From: Shewanella algicola
GTDB taxonomy: Bacteria; Pseudomonadota; Gammaproteobacteria; Enterobacterales; Shewanellaceae
NCBI RefSeq assembly: GCF_014648035.1
Contig: NZ_BMQI01000001.1
Span: 180,130 to 244,129 of the forward strand
Length of the DNA: 64,000 bases
Direction of reading: 5' to 3'
The translations under genes were made by a program, and so were the position numbers. The notes beneath the pieces were generated by a model, which did no database searches, was not told the origin of the DNA, and worked only from the letters and a program-made list of their open reading frames with translations. This document shows, piece by piece, positions 16,474-23,592 of this stretch (within the stretch, counting starts at the first letter, position 1; every line of letters begins with the position of its first letter).

Positions 16474-17390
16474 TAAATCTCCATGTTAAAATCGTCGGCA
16501 TAGTCGGAATACTCGTTTGTCTGTTCATTAAAAACAGGGATCTGTAAGCTTTTTCGTGGGTTGTTAGTCGTGGGTGTAGGCAGCGGGGTTAGCCATGTTT
16601 TATTTCGAATAAATTTAGTGACACCCAGAACAAACTGCCCATTAGCACTAACGCCCCAACTGGCGTCTCGCTGTGCAGCGTGAACCAGCCAAGCGATTGC
16701 AGCCTCACAATCTTGCTCTGTCAGTTTTTCAGATTTCCATGCCGCCCAAGCTGCTGAATCCGAACCGCCTTTTCTGTGATTTGGGTATTGTTTAAAAAAC
16801 GCATTAAACGCAGATTTAGCACATATATCTTTTTGTCTTTCTTTTGTATTAATGTCTTTCTTTTGTGGGGGTCTAGACTGACAGGTTTTACTGTCTAAAC
16901 TGACAGTGTTAGAGTCTAAACTGACAGGTTTTACTGCCAGTTTAGACAGTGAGTTTTTACTGTCTAAACTGACAGTTTTATTAATTATCGGCTTGTCTAA
17001 CCAGTCAGAAACCACAGAGTTAACACCTATTTTTTTGCCTTCTTTTAACAGAATATTTCGCTTTATTAATGCACCAACAACACGTGACACATTGTTAGAG
17101 TCAATCGAAGTCATTTCCTCAATTTGGCTATAAGATATCCAATCAACATGCTTACCAAAGCCGTATGTACGACGCATGACTGAAAACAAAACTCGGCTTT
17201 CTCTATCGCTAAGCTTGGTTAAGCAAAGGGCATCAACAAGCGTATTAGACAACCTTAAGTAACCATCATCTAAATCAGCCTTCACAACAGCCCCCTGCTT
17301 ACTGGTACCAACAACACAATCAACAGACCTAAACGGCACAATGTTGCTATTTTCGCCATCATTGACGTTATCTATATATTTTTGTAACAT
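16473..17390 (-). CDS. Phage replication initiator, lambda O-like
   Basis: A 305-residue protein. The N-terminal part (about 30-115) has the lambda O-type winged helix (LSDRESRVLFSVMRRTYGFG, DWISYSQIEEMTSIDSNNVS). A low-complexity linker with repeated SLDS peptides is encoded by the origin iterons. The C-terminal part (AAWAAWKSEKLTEQDCEAAI) is the region expected to contact the helicase loader. Start at ATG 17390, followed by the DnaC-like gene. Confidence 0.85.
   Translation of the reverse strand: MLQKYIDNVNDGENSNIVPFRSVDCVVGTSKQGAVVKADLDDGYLRLSNTLVDALCLTKLSDRESRVLFSVMRRTYGFGKHVDWISYSQIEEMTSIDSNNVSRVVGALIKRNILLKEGKKIGVNSVVSDWLDKPIINKTVSLDSKNSLSKLAVKPVSLDSNTVSLDSKTCQSRPPQKKDINTKERQKDICAKSAFNAFFKQYPNHRKGGSDSAAWAAWKSEKLTEQDCEAAIAWLVHAAQRDASWGVSANGQFVLGVTKFIRNKTWLTPLPTPTTNNPRKSLQIPVFNEQTNEYSDYADDFNMEI
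16871..16975. repeat. Five 14-bp iterons inside the O-like gene, predicted phage origin
   Basis: Copies of GTCTAAACTGACAG lie at 16871-16884 (one mismatch), 16893-16906, 16914-16927 and 16962-16975 in direct orientation, and an inverted copy at 16934-16947 with one mismatch. Lambda carries its origin as iterons inside gene O, so the same design is inferred. The A/T-rich runs beside the iterons could be the unwinding element. Confidence 0.85.
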
Positions 17391-17450
17391 CCTCAGACCT
17401 CTCTTCGTAGGTATTAACCCCGTTCTGTCGCCAAACTTAAGCGGGGTTTC

Positions 17451-17861
17451 TTATTTTCTAATTTTCGTTGTATCTATCGTGCAACCAGCCTCAACCAACA
17501 AATGGGCAATACCTGTTGCGCTGTTAGTCGGGCTCGTTCTTATCACTGCGGCCATAGCATCAATTTGCTGCTCACGCTCTAGCTTTTCGAAATACTCGCG
17601 TTCTTCGGGTGACTCAACCACGTCAACGGGTCGATAAACTAGCGGCTCATGCGCAGGTGGCTGCATAGTGAGCGTCCAATCCGTCACTCCGGCATTCCGC
17701 TCACTTTCCAGCAAATATTTACATGACACGGGTGTGATTTCTTTATACCAAATCGTGTCAATGTTTCGGATTTCTGCAACCGCATCGGCATCACTTGGGG
17801 AATCTAAAAACAACACATGCACATCGTTAATCAGTTTGTTGTTATCACTTAACTGAGTCAT
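17451..17861 (-). CDS. Hypothetical phage protein
   Basis: A 136-residue protein starting MTQLSDNNKLINDVHVLFLD after an AGGGGCGGG site. It is acidic in the middle (PVDVVESPEEREYFEKLERE) and ends VEAGCTIDTTKIRK. I recognise no family. It lies upstream of the O-like gene in the left-directed operon. Confidence 0.6.
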   Translation of the reverse strand: MTQLSDNNKLINDVHVLFLDSPSDADAVAEIRNIDTIWYKEITPVSCKYLLESERNAGVTDWTLTMQPPAHEPLVYRPVDVVESPEEREYFEKLEREQQIDAMAAVIRTSPTNSATGIAHLLVEAGCTIDTTKIRK

Positions 17862-17943
17862 CACCCGCCCCTTTAAACATCAAACAAAAACCAGCAGTTA
17901 AAATCACTGCAAAACTCAGCCAACCTAAAATTAAAAACCACAT
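17845..17943 (-). CDS. 32-residue single-pass membrane peptide
   Basis: ATG at 17943 with a GGGG site opens a 32-codon frame, MWFLILGWLSFAVILTAGFC onward, ending at TGA 17845. One membrane segment is followed by a short charged tail. It overlaps the next gene's start by 17 bp, consistent with coupled translation. Function unknown. Confidence 0.5.
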   Translation of the reverse strand: MWFLILGWLSFAVILTAGFCLMFKGAGDDSVK

Positions 17944-17944
17944 A

Positions 17945-18148
17945 TCAACCCCGCTTTCGCATTAATGTTCTGCGTTGGTCACGTTCAAAATCATCACGGC
18001 AATCTGCATCACAAAAACGCTCTGGTGTGGCAGCGTGGCAATAAAAACAATGCCCGGTTAATGGCGGTAGGCTCGGTTTGGCTTTAGCCAACACTGCAGC
18101 TAAATGCAGTTCAGCCATATCATTTGCATCATCAACGTTATCAGCCAT
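17945..18148 (-). CDS. Small zinc-finger-like phage protein
   Basis: A 67-residue protein starting MADNVDDANDMAELHLAAVL. A C-terminal CFYCHAATPERFCDADCRDD provides four cysteines in C-x2-C...C-x3-C spacing, followed by a basic helix (ERDQRRTLMRKRG). This is the layout of phage DksA/DUF2116-type zinc ribbons. ATG 18148 overlaps the upstream gene end by only a base or so. Confidence 0.65.
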   Translation of the reverse strand: MADNVDDANDMAELHLAAVLAKAKPSLPPLTGHCFYCHAATPERFCDADCRDDFERDQRRTLMRKRG

Positions 18149-18149
18149 A

Positions 18150-18743
18150 CTAACCAACCGACTTAAGAGGCTTTTCAACTAAATACGGGTAGTTGCGCTC
18201 AAACGCATCCATCGCCGCTTGAGTCATGCCGCGCGATTCACGCAACTCACGATAGGCCTGCTCAACATCATGACGCGACGGCGCCAAACCCAAACGGATC
18301 ACCGCAATTTGCGCTTCGCTGTTCTCTTTTGTTAACGTCGCGGCCATGTCACTCGTGCTTAACGACATACCATCACCAACATGATCAACCACCACCGTTA
18401 CGCCAACCATGTTGTAAACATCGTTTAAATAACCAATGCGTAATTCAATTGGCATTGCAGCCAATATTGCCTGCTCAACATAAAACAAGCGTTCAGGCAC
18501 GGCATGCTGGTCAGCGTACTGCCCAAGCCATCTAAAAATCTTTTGTGCATTAACCCGCGAATCATTGTAAATATCGTCAGAATACGTAAACGAAATGCCC
18601 TCTTTAGCTAATACGCTCACCATCTTTAAATCATCAACCGCCTGAACTACCGCTGTGGCCAATGCCGAACGGCTCACTTTAGGTAGTTCAAGCCACTTGT
18701 TAATGGCTTTCATCAATAAAGTTAAACGTGATACTTGTTTCAT
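18150..18743 (-). CDS. YdaT-like phage regulatory protein
   Basis: A 197-residue protein. The segment NAQKIFRWLGQYADQHAVPE...VEQAILAAMPIELRIGYL closely parallels the NTQKIFRW...IEKAMPPLLV segment of YdaT from the E. coli Rac prophage. YdaT-type proteins occupy the CII position and have been reported as toxic when overexpressed. Here it follows the YdaS/Cro-like gene, the same pair order as ydaS-ydaT. Probably an early transcription regulator. Confidence 0.7.
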   Translation of the reverse strand: MKQVSRLTLLMKAINKWLELPKVSRSALATAVVQAVDDLKMVSVLAKEGISFTYSDDIYNDSRVNAQKIFRWLGQYADQHAVPERLFYVEQAILAAMPIELRIGYLNDVYNMVGVTVVVDHVGDGMSLSTSDMAATLTKENSEAQIAVIRLGLAPSRHDVEQAYRELRESRGMTQAAMDAFERNYPYLVEKPLKSVG

Positions 18744-18769
18744 GCTTTTCTCCCTGCGAACGACTAAAA

Positions 18770-18955
18770 TTAAACTGCTTGCTTGATCTGCGGGGTGCTA
18801 ACTTTGAGTTTCCCGTTCGTGATCACTTGAATTTGATAAGCTCTAAGTAGTGGGACTGTATCCCCCCACTTTGAAATTGCAGGCTGTGAAACATCAAGCG
18901 CCTTAGCTAAACGGCCCTGACCTCCAAAGTGCGCAATAACATCAGCTGTCTTCAT
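18770..18955 (-). CDS. Cro/YdaS-like regulator
   Basis: A 61-residue protein, MKTADVIAHFGGQGRLAKAL then DVSQPAISKWGDTVP, a compact helix-turn-helix with the S-x-x-A-I-S-K-W recognition helix of YdaS/Cro. It is first in the left-directed operon and faces the repressor gene across a shared operator region. It is expected to compete with the CI-like repressor in the lysis-lysogeny switch. Confidence 0.8.
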   Translation of the reverse strand: MKTADVIAHFGGQGRLAKALDVSQPAISKWGDTVPLLRAYQIQVITNGKLKVSTPQIKQAV

Positions 18956-18985
18956 AAGAACTCCAATGAATAATTAACAGTAAAC

Positions 18986-19014
18986 ATAATATAACCAAAG
19001 TTAATTAACCGCAA
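18986..19014 (-). promoter_or_regulatory. Promoter for the cro-like operon
   Basis: On the minus strand a TTGCGG -35 box (19009-19014) and a TATTAT -10 box (18986-18991) are separated by exactly 17 bp. A repressor-type operator (18992-19003) lies in the spacer and abuts the -10 box. Transcription would start about 30 bp before the cro-like gene. Confidence 0.75.
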
Positions 19015-19060
19015 CAAATAAAAATAACTTTAGTTAGTACCTGTTTTATAACCTAAGTAA
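18992..19060. promoter_or_regulatory. Three operator sites in the repressor-cro intergenic region
   Basis: Copies of a 12-bp sequence with consensus TAACCAAAGTTA lie at 18992-19003 (perfect), 19025-19036 (inverted, one mismatch) and 19049-19060 (two mismatches). The TAAC...GTTA symmetry suits a dimeric HTH repressor. The same sequence recurs twice at 20462-20498. Confidence 0.75.
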
Positions 19061-19066
19061 TATAAT
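19061..19066 (+). promoter_or_regulatory. -10 box of the repressor promoter
   Basis: A perfect TATAAT ends six bases before the repressor ATG (19073), and no ribosome site or good -35 box is visible. The transcript would start at or beside the AUG, as from lambda PRM. An operator copy abuts the upstream edge of the box, so autoregulation is likely. Confidence 0.5.
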
Positions 19067-19072
19067 TAACTT

Positions 19073-19765
19073 ATGAAAACACTCGCCCAAAACCTCCAAG
19101 AAAAGCTAAAGGCTTCTGGCTTAACTCAGAAGGAATTAGCCGAACGCGCCAACATCTCCCAGGTGATGGTGCATAAACTCATTTCAGGTAAAGCAAAAGA
19201 GTCATCTAAATTAGTGGCTATCGCGAATGTGTTAGGTACAACGGCGGAAGAGTTAATTACAGGAAAGGTAAGAGCTAAAGCTGAGGCCAACGCCGAATGG
19301 GCGGGCCCAATGGAAACGTGGGACAGTAATACCCCACTCAGTGATGATGAAGTAGAGATCCCTTTTTACATGGAAGTAGAACTAGCCGCGGGGCATGGCA
19401 TAGTAGAAATGCCGCATTATTACGGGCCAAAATTACGCTTTGCAAAATCCACATTACGTAAATCAAACGTAGACCCAACAAATGCCGCGTGTGTTCGCGT
19501 TAGTGGTAACAGCATGGAACCCGTATTACCGAACGGTTCAACCGTGGGCGTAGACACCTCACAAACTAACGTGATCGACGGTAAAATGTACGCAATCAAT
19601 CACGATGGAATGTTACGCATTAAAACGCTGTATAAATTACCTGGTGGTGGTTTGCGTCTTCGTAGCTTCAACCTAGACGAATGGCCTGATGAACGCTACG
19701 AAGGTGACGACCTAAAACAAATCACCGTAATAGGTAAAGTGTTTTGGTATTCGGTATTGCTATAA
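19073..19765 (+). CDS. CI-like phage repressor (XRE HTH plus S24 peptidase domain)
   Basis: A 230-residue repressor. The N-terminal HTH spans about 10-60 (LTQKELAERANISQVMVHKL). The C-terminal LexA/CI domain has the Ala-Gly cleavage site in ELAAGHG (106-107), the nucleophile in SGNSMEP (Ser147) and the general-base lysine in MLRIKTL (Lys184). It is expected to hold the prophage dormant and self-cleave on RecA activation. It is divergent from the cro-like operon. Confidence 0.93.
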   Translation: MKTLAQNLQEKLKASGLTQKELAERANISQVMVHKLISGKAKESSKLVAIANVLGTTAEELITGKVRAKAEANAEWAGPMETWDSNTPLSDDEVEIPFYMEVELAAGHGIVEMPHYYGPKLRFAKSTLRKSNVDPTNAACVRVSGNSMEPVLPNGSTVGVDTSQTNVIDGKMYAINHDGMLRIKTLYKLPGGGLRLRSFNLDEWPDERYEGDDLKQITVIGKVFWYSVLL

Positions 19766-20383
19766 GCTTCTGATATACACAGTTAGCGTACCACTAGAAC
19801 TTGGGCACAAAATAGACAGGCTCCCTTTGCCTGATGGGATAGTATACCGAACAGTGCTGTTAGTTGAGTTTCTATTAATTTTAAGATCCGCAGTATGTAA
19901 TCCCAAATAACTAATATATTCATCATAATTTGTTATTTTTTGCCCAAAAGTACAAGGCTCTGCGCCTTTTAATCCTATCGAAATAAGAGTGACTATATTG
20001 TCCAATGTTTCAAATGAAACGCGATAATCGTCATTATCAATTAAAATGTTCCCAACGGAATTAATTTCAACATCGTAATTAACAGCAACGTCAACATTAA
20101 ATCGCCCAATATAATCAGCAATTCCTTTTAGTGAATTCTCTGGTTTTGGTTGCCGGTAATTAGAGATGTTCGCAACTGGTGCTGTTACTTTGTCTTCTGG
20201 ATTTTTAACGTTAAATGTATCCGTGCTTAAAAAGTTAATACCCAGAAAAAACACAACAACCCCAACAATCGCAAACCAAACTACCCCACCTGAAATATGA
20301 TCTCGGCTCTTGCCACAATGCGGACAAGCCTTGGCCGCACTGCTTTTTTGTTGTCCACATTCATCACACGCTATTAACGCCAT
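19760..20383 (-). CDS. Zinc-ribbon membrane protein, possible lysogenic-conversion gene
   Basis: A 207-residue protein. The first 25 residues form a zinc ribbon (CDECGQQKSSAAKACPHCGK), then a membrane helix (GGVVWFAIVGVVVFFLGINFL) and a C-terminal beta-rich extracytoplasmic part. It is convergent with and overlaps the repressor gene by 6 bp, and it lies outside both lytic operons, as lysogen-expressed accessory genes often do. The function of the outer domain is unknown. Confidence 0.7.
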   Translation of the reverse strand: MALIACDECGQQKSSAAKACPHCGKSRDHISGGVVWFAIVGVVVFFLGINFLSTDTFNVKNPEDKVTAPVANISNYRQPKPENSLKGIADYIGRFNVDVAVNYDVEINSVGNILIDNDDYRVSFETLDNIVTLISIGLKGAEPCTFGQKITNYDEYISYLGLHTADLKINRNSTNSTVRYTIPSGKGSLSILCPSSSGTLTVYIRSL

Positions 20384-20461
20384 AAACCCTCCTTAGTTAA
20401 GTTTCTATTTATACCACCAACCCAAATGCAGATCATTAAAAAGCAAATCCCAAAAAATAAT

Positions 20462-20502
20462 TAACCAAAGTTATTGACGAAGTAATTAACCAAAGTTATA
20501 TT
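20462..20502 (+). promoter_or_regulatory. Repressor-controlled promoter of the right early operon
   Basis: A TTGACG -35 box (20474-20479) and TATATT -10 box (20497-20502) are 17 bp apart. Perfect operators TAACCAAAGTTA lie at 20462-20473, against the -35 box, and 20487-20498, within the spacer and into the -10 box. The arrangement predicts tight repression by the CI-like protein. The first gene starts at 20535. Confidence 0.8.
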
Positions 20503-20534
20503 TGAGCCGTACCCAATTAACCGAGGACGGCAAA

Positions 20535-20858
20535 ATGATACTGACTAACACACCAAAAACAGACAAAGAACGCGCTGAGCACTTCCACCTGGTCAGCATT
20601 CGTTTTGCCTGTTTACTCACCACCAAACAAGACCCAATGGAATGCGAGCGAGTACAACAGCGTATCGAAAAGCTTGAGCGCCAACTCATGGCATGCAACC
20701 CAAGCCAACTGTTTACCAAAATGTTTGAAAACCGAGCAGGCGAAATCGGCAGCGAACTGGCCATGCGTTACAACTACAACACAGGCCGCATCACACTATG
20801 GCGCAACACCCCACTGCACCAAAGCGGCACGGTGTTTCAACTAAGGGCAAGCATATGA
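20535..20858 (+). CDS. Hypothetical early phage protein
   Basis: A 107-residue protein starting MILTNTPKTDKERAEHFHLV after a GAGGACGG site; a longer in-frame start at 20502 would overlap the promoter. It has a helical central part (ECERVQQRIEKLERQLMACN) and a beta-like C-terminus. Family not recognised. It is the first gene of the right early operon. Confidence 0.65.
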   Translation: MILTNTPKTDKERAEHFHLVSIRFACLLTTKQDPMECERVQQRIEKLERQLMACNPSQLFTKMFENRAGEIGSELAMRYNYNTGRITLWRNTPLHQSGTVFQLRASI

Positions 20859-21022
20859 GCGCTGCAACCGAATATTGCGACCGTGAAATAGCCAAGTGCG
20901 AAGACATGTTACGCACTTGGCCAAACGAAGCGCCATGCCTAAAACGACTAATCAGAGGCTGGAAGCGCGCCAAAAAACAGATACAAGCCCGCATCGAGCA
21001 AGATGCCAAGGAAACCCAATGA
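20855..21022 (+). CDS. Hypothetical small early protein
   Basis: A 55-residue basic helical protein, MSAATEYCDREIAKCEDMLR then TWPNEAPCLKRLIRG. ATG 20855 overlaps the upstream stop as ATGA and follows AAGGGC. No family recognised. Confidence 0.6.
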   Translation: MSAATEYCDREIAKCEDMLRTWPNEAPCLKRLIRGWKRAKKQIQARIEQDAKETQ

Positions 21023-21279
21023 ACACTGCATTTTTACTCATGGCGCAATTCAACAAAGCCGTGATCCCCATCACGGACATTTGCGACGAATATTTTGGCC
21101 TATCAGCAAGTGTGGCAATTCGTTATGCCAAATCAGGAAAGTTGCCAATACCTGCGTTTAGAGCAGGGCAAAGCAATAAATCGACCTGGATGATTAACGT
21201 AACCGACCTAGCAGAATATCTAGATCAGTTACGTGACCAAGCCAAAAAAGACCACATTTTCAGCCCAAAAGCGGCGTAA
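21019..21279 (+). CDS. PrtN-like pyocin activator family protein
   Basis: An 86-residue protein, MNTAFLLMAQFNKAVIPITD at the N-terminus. It follows the PrtN layout: MNT-x-FLL-x-AQ(Y/F), a V-IP-V/I segment, YF near residue 25, and a C-terminal DLAEYLDQLRDQA that matches PrtN's DLAAYLDQRREAA. In Pseudomonas PrtN activates pyocin genes after PrtR is inactivated. Here it is third in the repressor-controlled right operon, overlapping its neighbour as ATGA. Confidence 0.75.
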   Translation: MNTAFLLMAQFNKAVIPITDICDEYFGLSASVAIRYAKSGKLPIPAFRAGQSNKSTWMINVTDLAEYLDQLRDQAKKDHIFSPKAA

Positions 21280-21296
21280 ACAGTTTAGGGGGTTTT

Positions 21297-21632
21297 ATGT
21301 TTTTTGTGTTCGGAGTGAGTGAAACGATAGTGAAAAAGGCCGCGGATAAAAAATGCAGCCGATTCACAGGGAATTATCCCAATAAACGCGAACTGACTAT
21401 TGAAGAATATCAACAAAAGCTAGCAAAAACCCGTGATGACCTATTTGCCAAAATGAAAGCACAAAAACTCAGTCACGGCTTATCAACACCCAGTTTAGCA
21501 AAGCAATACGCAGAGCTAACCAAAGCACAAGAACGATGCCGTGATATTGAAATTAGATACCGAAAACCAACTGGCGCCATTAACCCAAAAACCAAAAAAG
21601 AAGTTTTGGAATGGGCCACATACATAGGCTAA
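21297..21632 (+). CDS. Hypothetical early phage protein
   Basis: A 111-residue Lys-rich protein starting MFFVFGVSETIVKKAADKKC after an AGGGGG site. A helical core (LTIEEYQQKLAKTRDDLFAK) suggests a coiled or HTH-like structure. No family recognised. Confidence 0.55.
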   Translation: MFFVFGVSETIVKKAADKKCSRFTGNYPNKRELTIEEYQQKLAKTRDDLFAKMKAQKLSHGLSTPSLAKQYAELTKAQERCRDIEIRYRKPTGAINPKTKKEVLEWATYIG

Positions 21633-21653
21633 CAATCGAAGAGAGCAGCGATT

Positions 21654-21884
21654 ATGAATAAACAAATACCAGCTTTTTTAAGTGCAATGTCAAAGCAGAT
21701 GCACGAACAGAGCAACCGATGTACTGCTGAACCTACCCCGCACCGCAATGACATACGCATAGGTGCAGGTGTAATTGTCGCCCATAAAATGGGCTGTATG
21801 TTACCGGGTGGTAAATACACCGAAAACCCTGCAGAAGCCATTCGCGCAGCGAAAGGCATCCACAGACTAACATGCAAGCGGTGA
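21654..21884 (+). CDS. Hypothetical early phage protein
   Basis: A 76-residue protein, MNKQIPAFLSAMSKQMHEQS then a beta-prone middle (IRIGAGVIVAHKMGCMLPGG). Follows a GAAGAGAG site. It ends in AAKGIHRLTCKR. No motif recognised. Confidence 0.5.
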   Translation: MNKQIPAFLSAMSKQMHEQSNRCTAEPTPHRNDIRIGAGVIVAHKMGCMLPGGKYTENPAEAIRAAKGIHRLTCKR

Positions 21885-21888
21885 TGAT

Positions 21889-22287
21889 ATGAGCCAACTA
21901 ACACCAAAACAAATTGCAGCAAGAGCGTATTACCAGGCGAACCGCGAGCGCATCTTAGAGCAAAAGCGCGGCAACTATCAGCCAAAACGCCAAAAGCCTG
22001 CAGTGATGAAAGTCGCCAGCGATAAAAAACCACAGCAAATAACGCCAGCACCAAAGGCAATCGCACAGCCAAAACCTGTGACCAAGGGCGATATTGAATG
22101 GCAAGGCCCACTAAAAGGCCGCAATGGTTTTAACGGTGTCATTAATGACGGCGAAGAATACAAAGACCGTAAAGCCATCAATAAAGCGATTAGTGATCAA
22201 GCAAAAGCAAAAGCAGCAGCGCGGCGCAGAGCCGAAGATATAAAGCTAGCGCGGGAACTTGGGTTAGGTTTGGAGGATTTAGCATGA
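21889..22287 (+). CDS. Hypothetical early phage protein, basic
   Basis: A 132-residue highly basic protein starting MSQLTPKQIAARAYYQANRE, with Pro/Lys-rich middle and an alanine/arginine helix (QAKAKAAARRRAEDIKLARE). The start resembles phage HNH-associated or DNA-binding segments but no nuclease motif is present. Its stop overlaps the next start as ATGA. Confidence 0.55.
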   Translation: MSQLTPKQIAARAYYQANRERILEQKRGNYQPKRQKPAVMKVASDKKPQQITPAPKAIAQPKPVTKGDIEWQGPLKGRNGFNGVINDGEEYKDRKAINKAISDQAKAKAAARRRAEDIKLARELGLGLEDLA

Positions 22288-22985
22288 GCCAATTATTTTA
22301 CTTACGAGATAGTCGCAGCAACGTTGGTGGTACCTGCATGTTTTGGGCTAAAGATGGTTGCGGATATACCAGTGACTTAAACAAGGCGCATGTTTACACC
22401 AAAGAAGAAGCGCAGCGTTACTTTGATAGCCGTGATACTGATATTCCGTACAGCAAAGAGCAAGTGGACCTTTTGGCTACGGTAAGGGTTGACCATCAAT
22501 ATTTACCAGACGTTGCAACATCAAACGATGACTTATGCGTTATTCATGTTGTCGGTGACTACAACGGTAACGACATTTACTGGTTAACCGATGCTTATCA
22601 TTCAATCGAATACAGTGATGCACTTGTCTTGCCACATGCTGAGGCATTAAAGAAAGCCGAACACTTAGCAAAGTACAACGTCAAAGCTGATATTTATTCT
22701 AAGTCTGCAATCGATGCCATTGCGCGCCGTACCTTTCAGGTTGGTAGTGTTAACAAGCGAAAAATGGTCACTGGTGCAGGAATTAAGAACAATCACCCAC
22801 GGAAACGAAATAGACCGACCACTGGCAGAACGCGCGGTAACTGCCCTGATTGCGGCAAGGTTACTTGGGGCGGTAATCCTTACGAAGCCTACACCTGTGC
22901 CGAAGCCAAGAACGAAAGCTTAGGGCTTGATTATCGCTTATATGAAACCTGTGAGGATGTGAAACAAGCAAGGAGTGCAGCATGA
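22284..22985 (+). CDS. Hypothetical early protein with C-terminal cysteine motif
   Basis: A 233-residue protein. The N-terminal half (FYLRDSRSNVGGTCMFWAKD, LNKAHVYTKEEAQRYFDSRD) resembles phage proteins that handle host-factor fields; the C-terminal part carries CPDCGK and a later Cys that may bind zinc. GGAGG precedes its ATG. The cysteine motif suggests nucleic-acid binding, otherwise the function is unknown. Confidence 0.55.
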   Translation: MSQLFYLRDSRSNVGGTCMFWAKDGCGYTSDLNKAHVYTKEEAQRYFDSRDTDIPYSKEQVDLLATVRVDHQYLPDVATSNDDLCVIHVVGDYNGNDIYWLTDAYHSIEYSDALVLPHAEALKKAEHLAKYNVKADIYSKSAIDAIARRTFQVGSVNKRKMVTGAGIKNNHPRKRNRPTTGRTRGNCPDCGKVTWGGNPYEAYTCAEAKNESLGLDYRLYETCEDVKQARSAA

Positions 22986-23332
22986 GTAATTCTTTCGAAA
23001 TGGATATGCCAACACCATGCCCTCGTTGTGGAGTTGTTGTTGATTTGCACGACATGGTTAGCCATCCCAACGAATTTAAATCACTGGTTTGCGAGTCATG
23101 CCACGATGCAATTGAAGCTGAAAACAACCAAGGTTTAGTCATCGATAGCTATGGCAATAAGATAGCTTGGGAGTATTTGCCTGATGAGGAATTGCTAGAA
23201 ATTTGCGCTAATGGCGAGCTTATCGCTACCTGGCTTTGCGAAGAGGATCCGGAAGATTCGATTAAGGCTTTTATGGTGATATGGAATAAAGCTCAGGCAT
23301 TAGTTACAAGTGAACAAGGCGGTGCAGCATGA
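22982..23332 (+). CDS. Hypothetical early zinc-finger protein
   Basis: A 116-residue acidic protein with CPRCG (residues 13-17) and CESCHD (about 38-43), spaced as a four-cysteine zinc ribbon. The rest is acidic (LPDEELLEICANGE, EEDPEDS). AAGGAG precedes the ATG, which overlaps the upstream stop. Probably a small nucleic-acid or protein adaptor. Confidence 0.6.
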   Translation: MSNSFEMDMPTPCPRCGVVVDLHDMVSHPNEFKSLVCESCHDAIEAENNQGLVIDSYGNKIAWEYLPDEELLEICANGELIATWLCEEDPEDSIKAFMVIWNKAQALVTSEQGGAA

Positions 23333-23592
23333 AATACCTAATCCAAGGCGGCGAGTCGGCCGAACGCCTGCAGCTGCTACTGCAACTCACCAACATCGAA
23401 TCGCCTGACATCATCGCGGCACTTAACGACCACTTTGTCATAGGCCATCCAGATGCCGTTGCAGCAATCCGTAACAGTATTAAAAAAAGTAACTTATCAC
23501 GCGCAATTGCGCGACTAGAACAAGTGGCATTCACTGTCGAACAAATCAAAGAAATCGACTGGGCCAAATTCAAACCAAGCAAGGTGGCATAA
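23329..23592 (+). CDS. Hypothetical early phage protein
   Basis: An 87-residue helical protein, MKYLIQGGESAERLQLLLQL at the start, ending EQIKEIDWAKFKPSKVA. ATGA overlap with the upstream gene and almost contiguous with the adenine methyltransferase. No motif recognised. Confidence 0.55.
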   Translation: MKYLIQGGESAERLQLLLQLTNIESPDIIAALNDHFVIGHPDAVAAIRNSIKKSNLSRAIARLEQVAFTVEQIKEIDWAKFKPSKVA

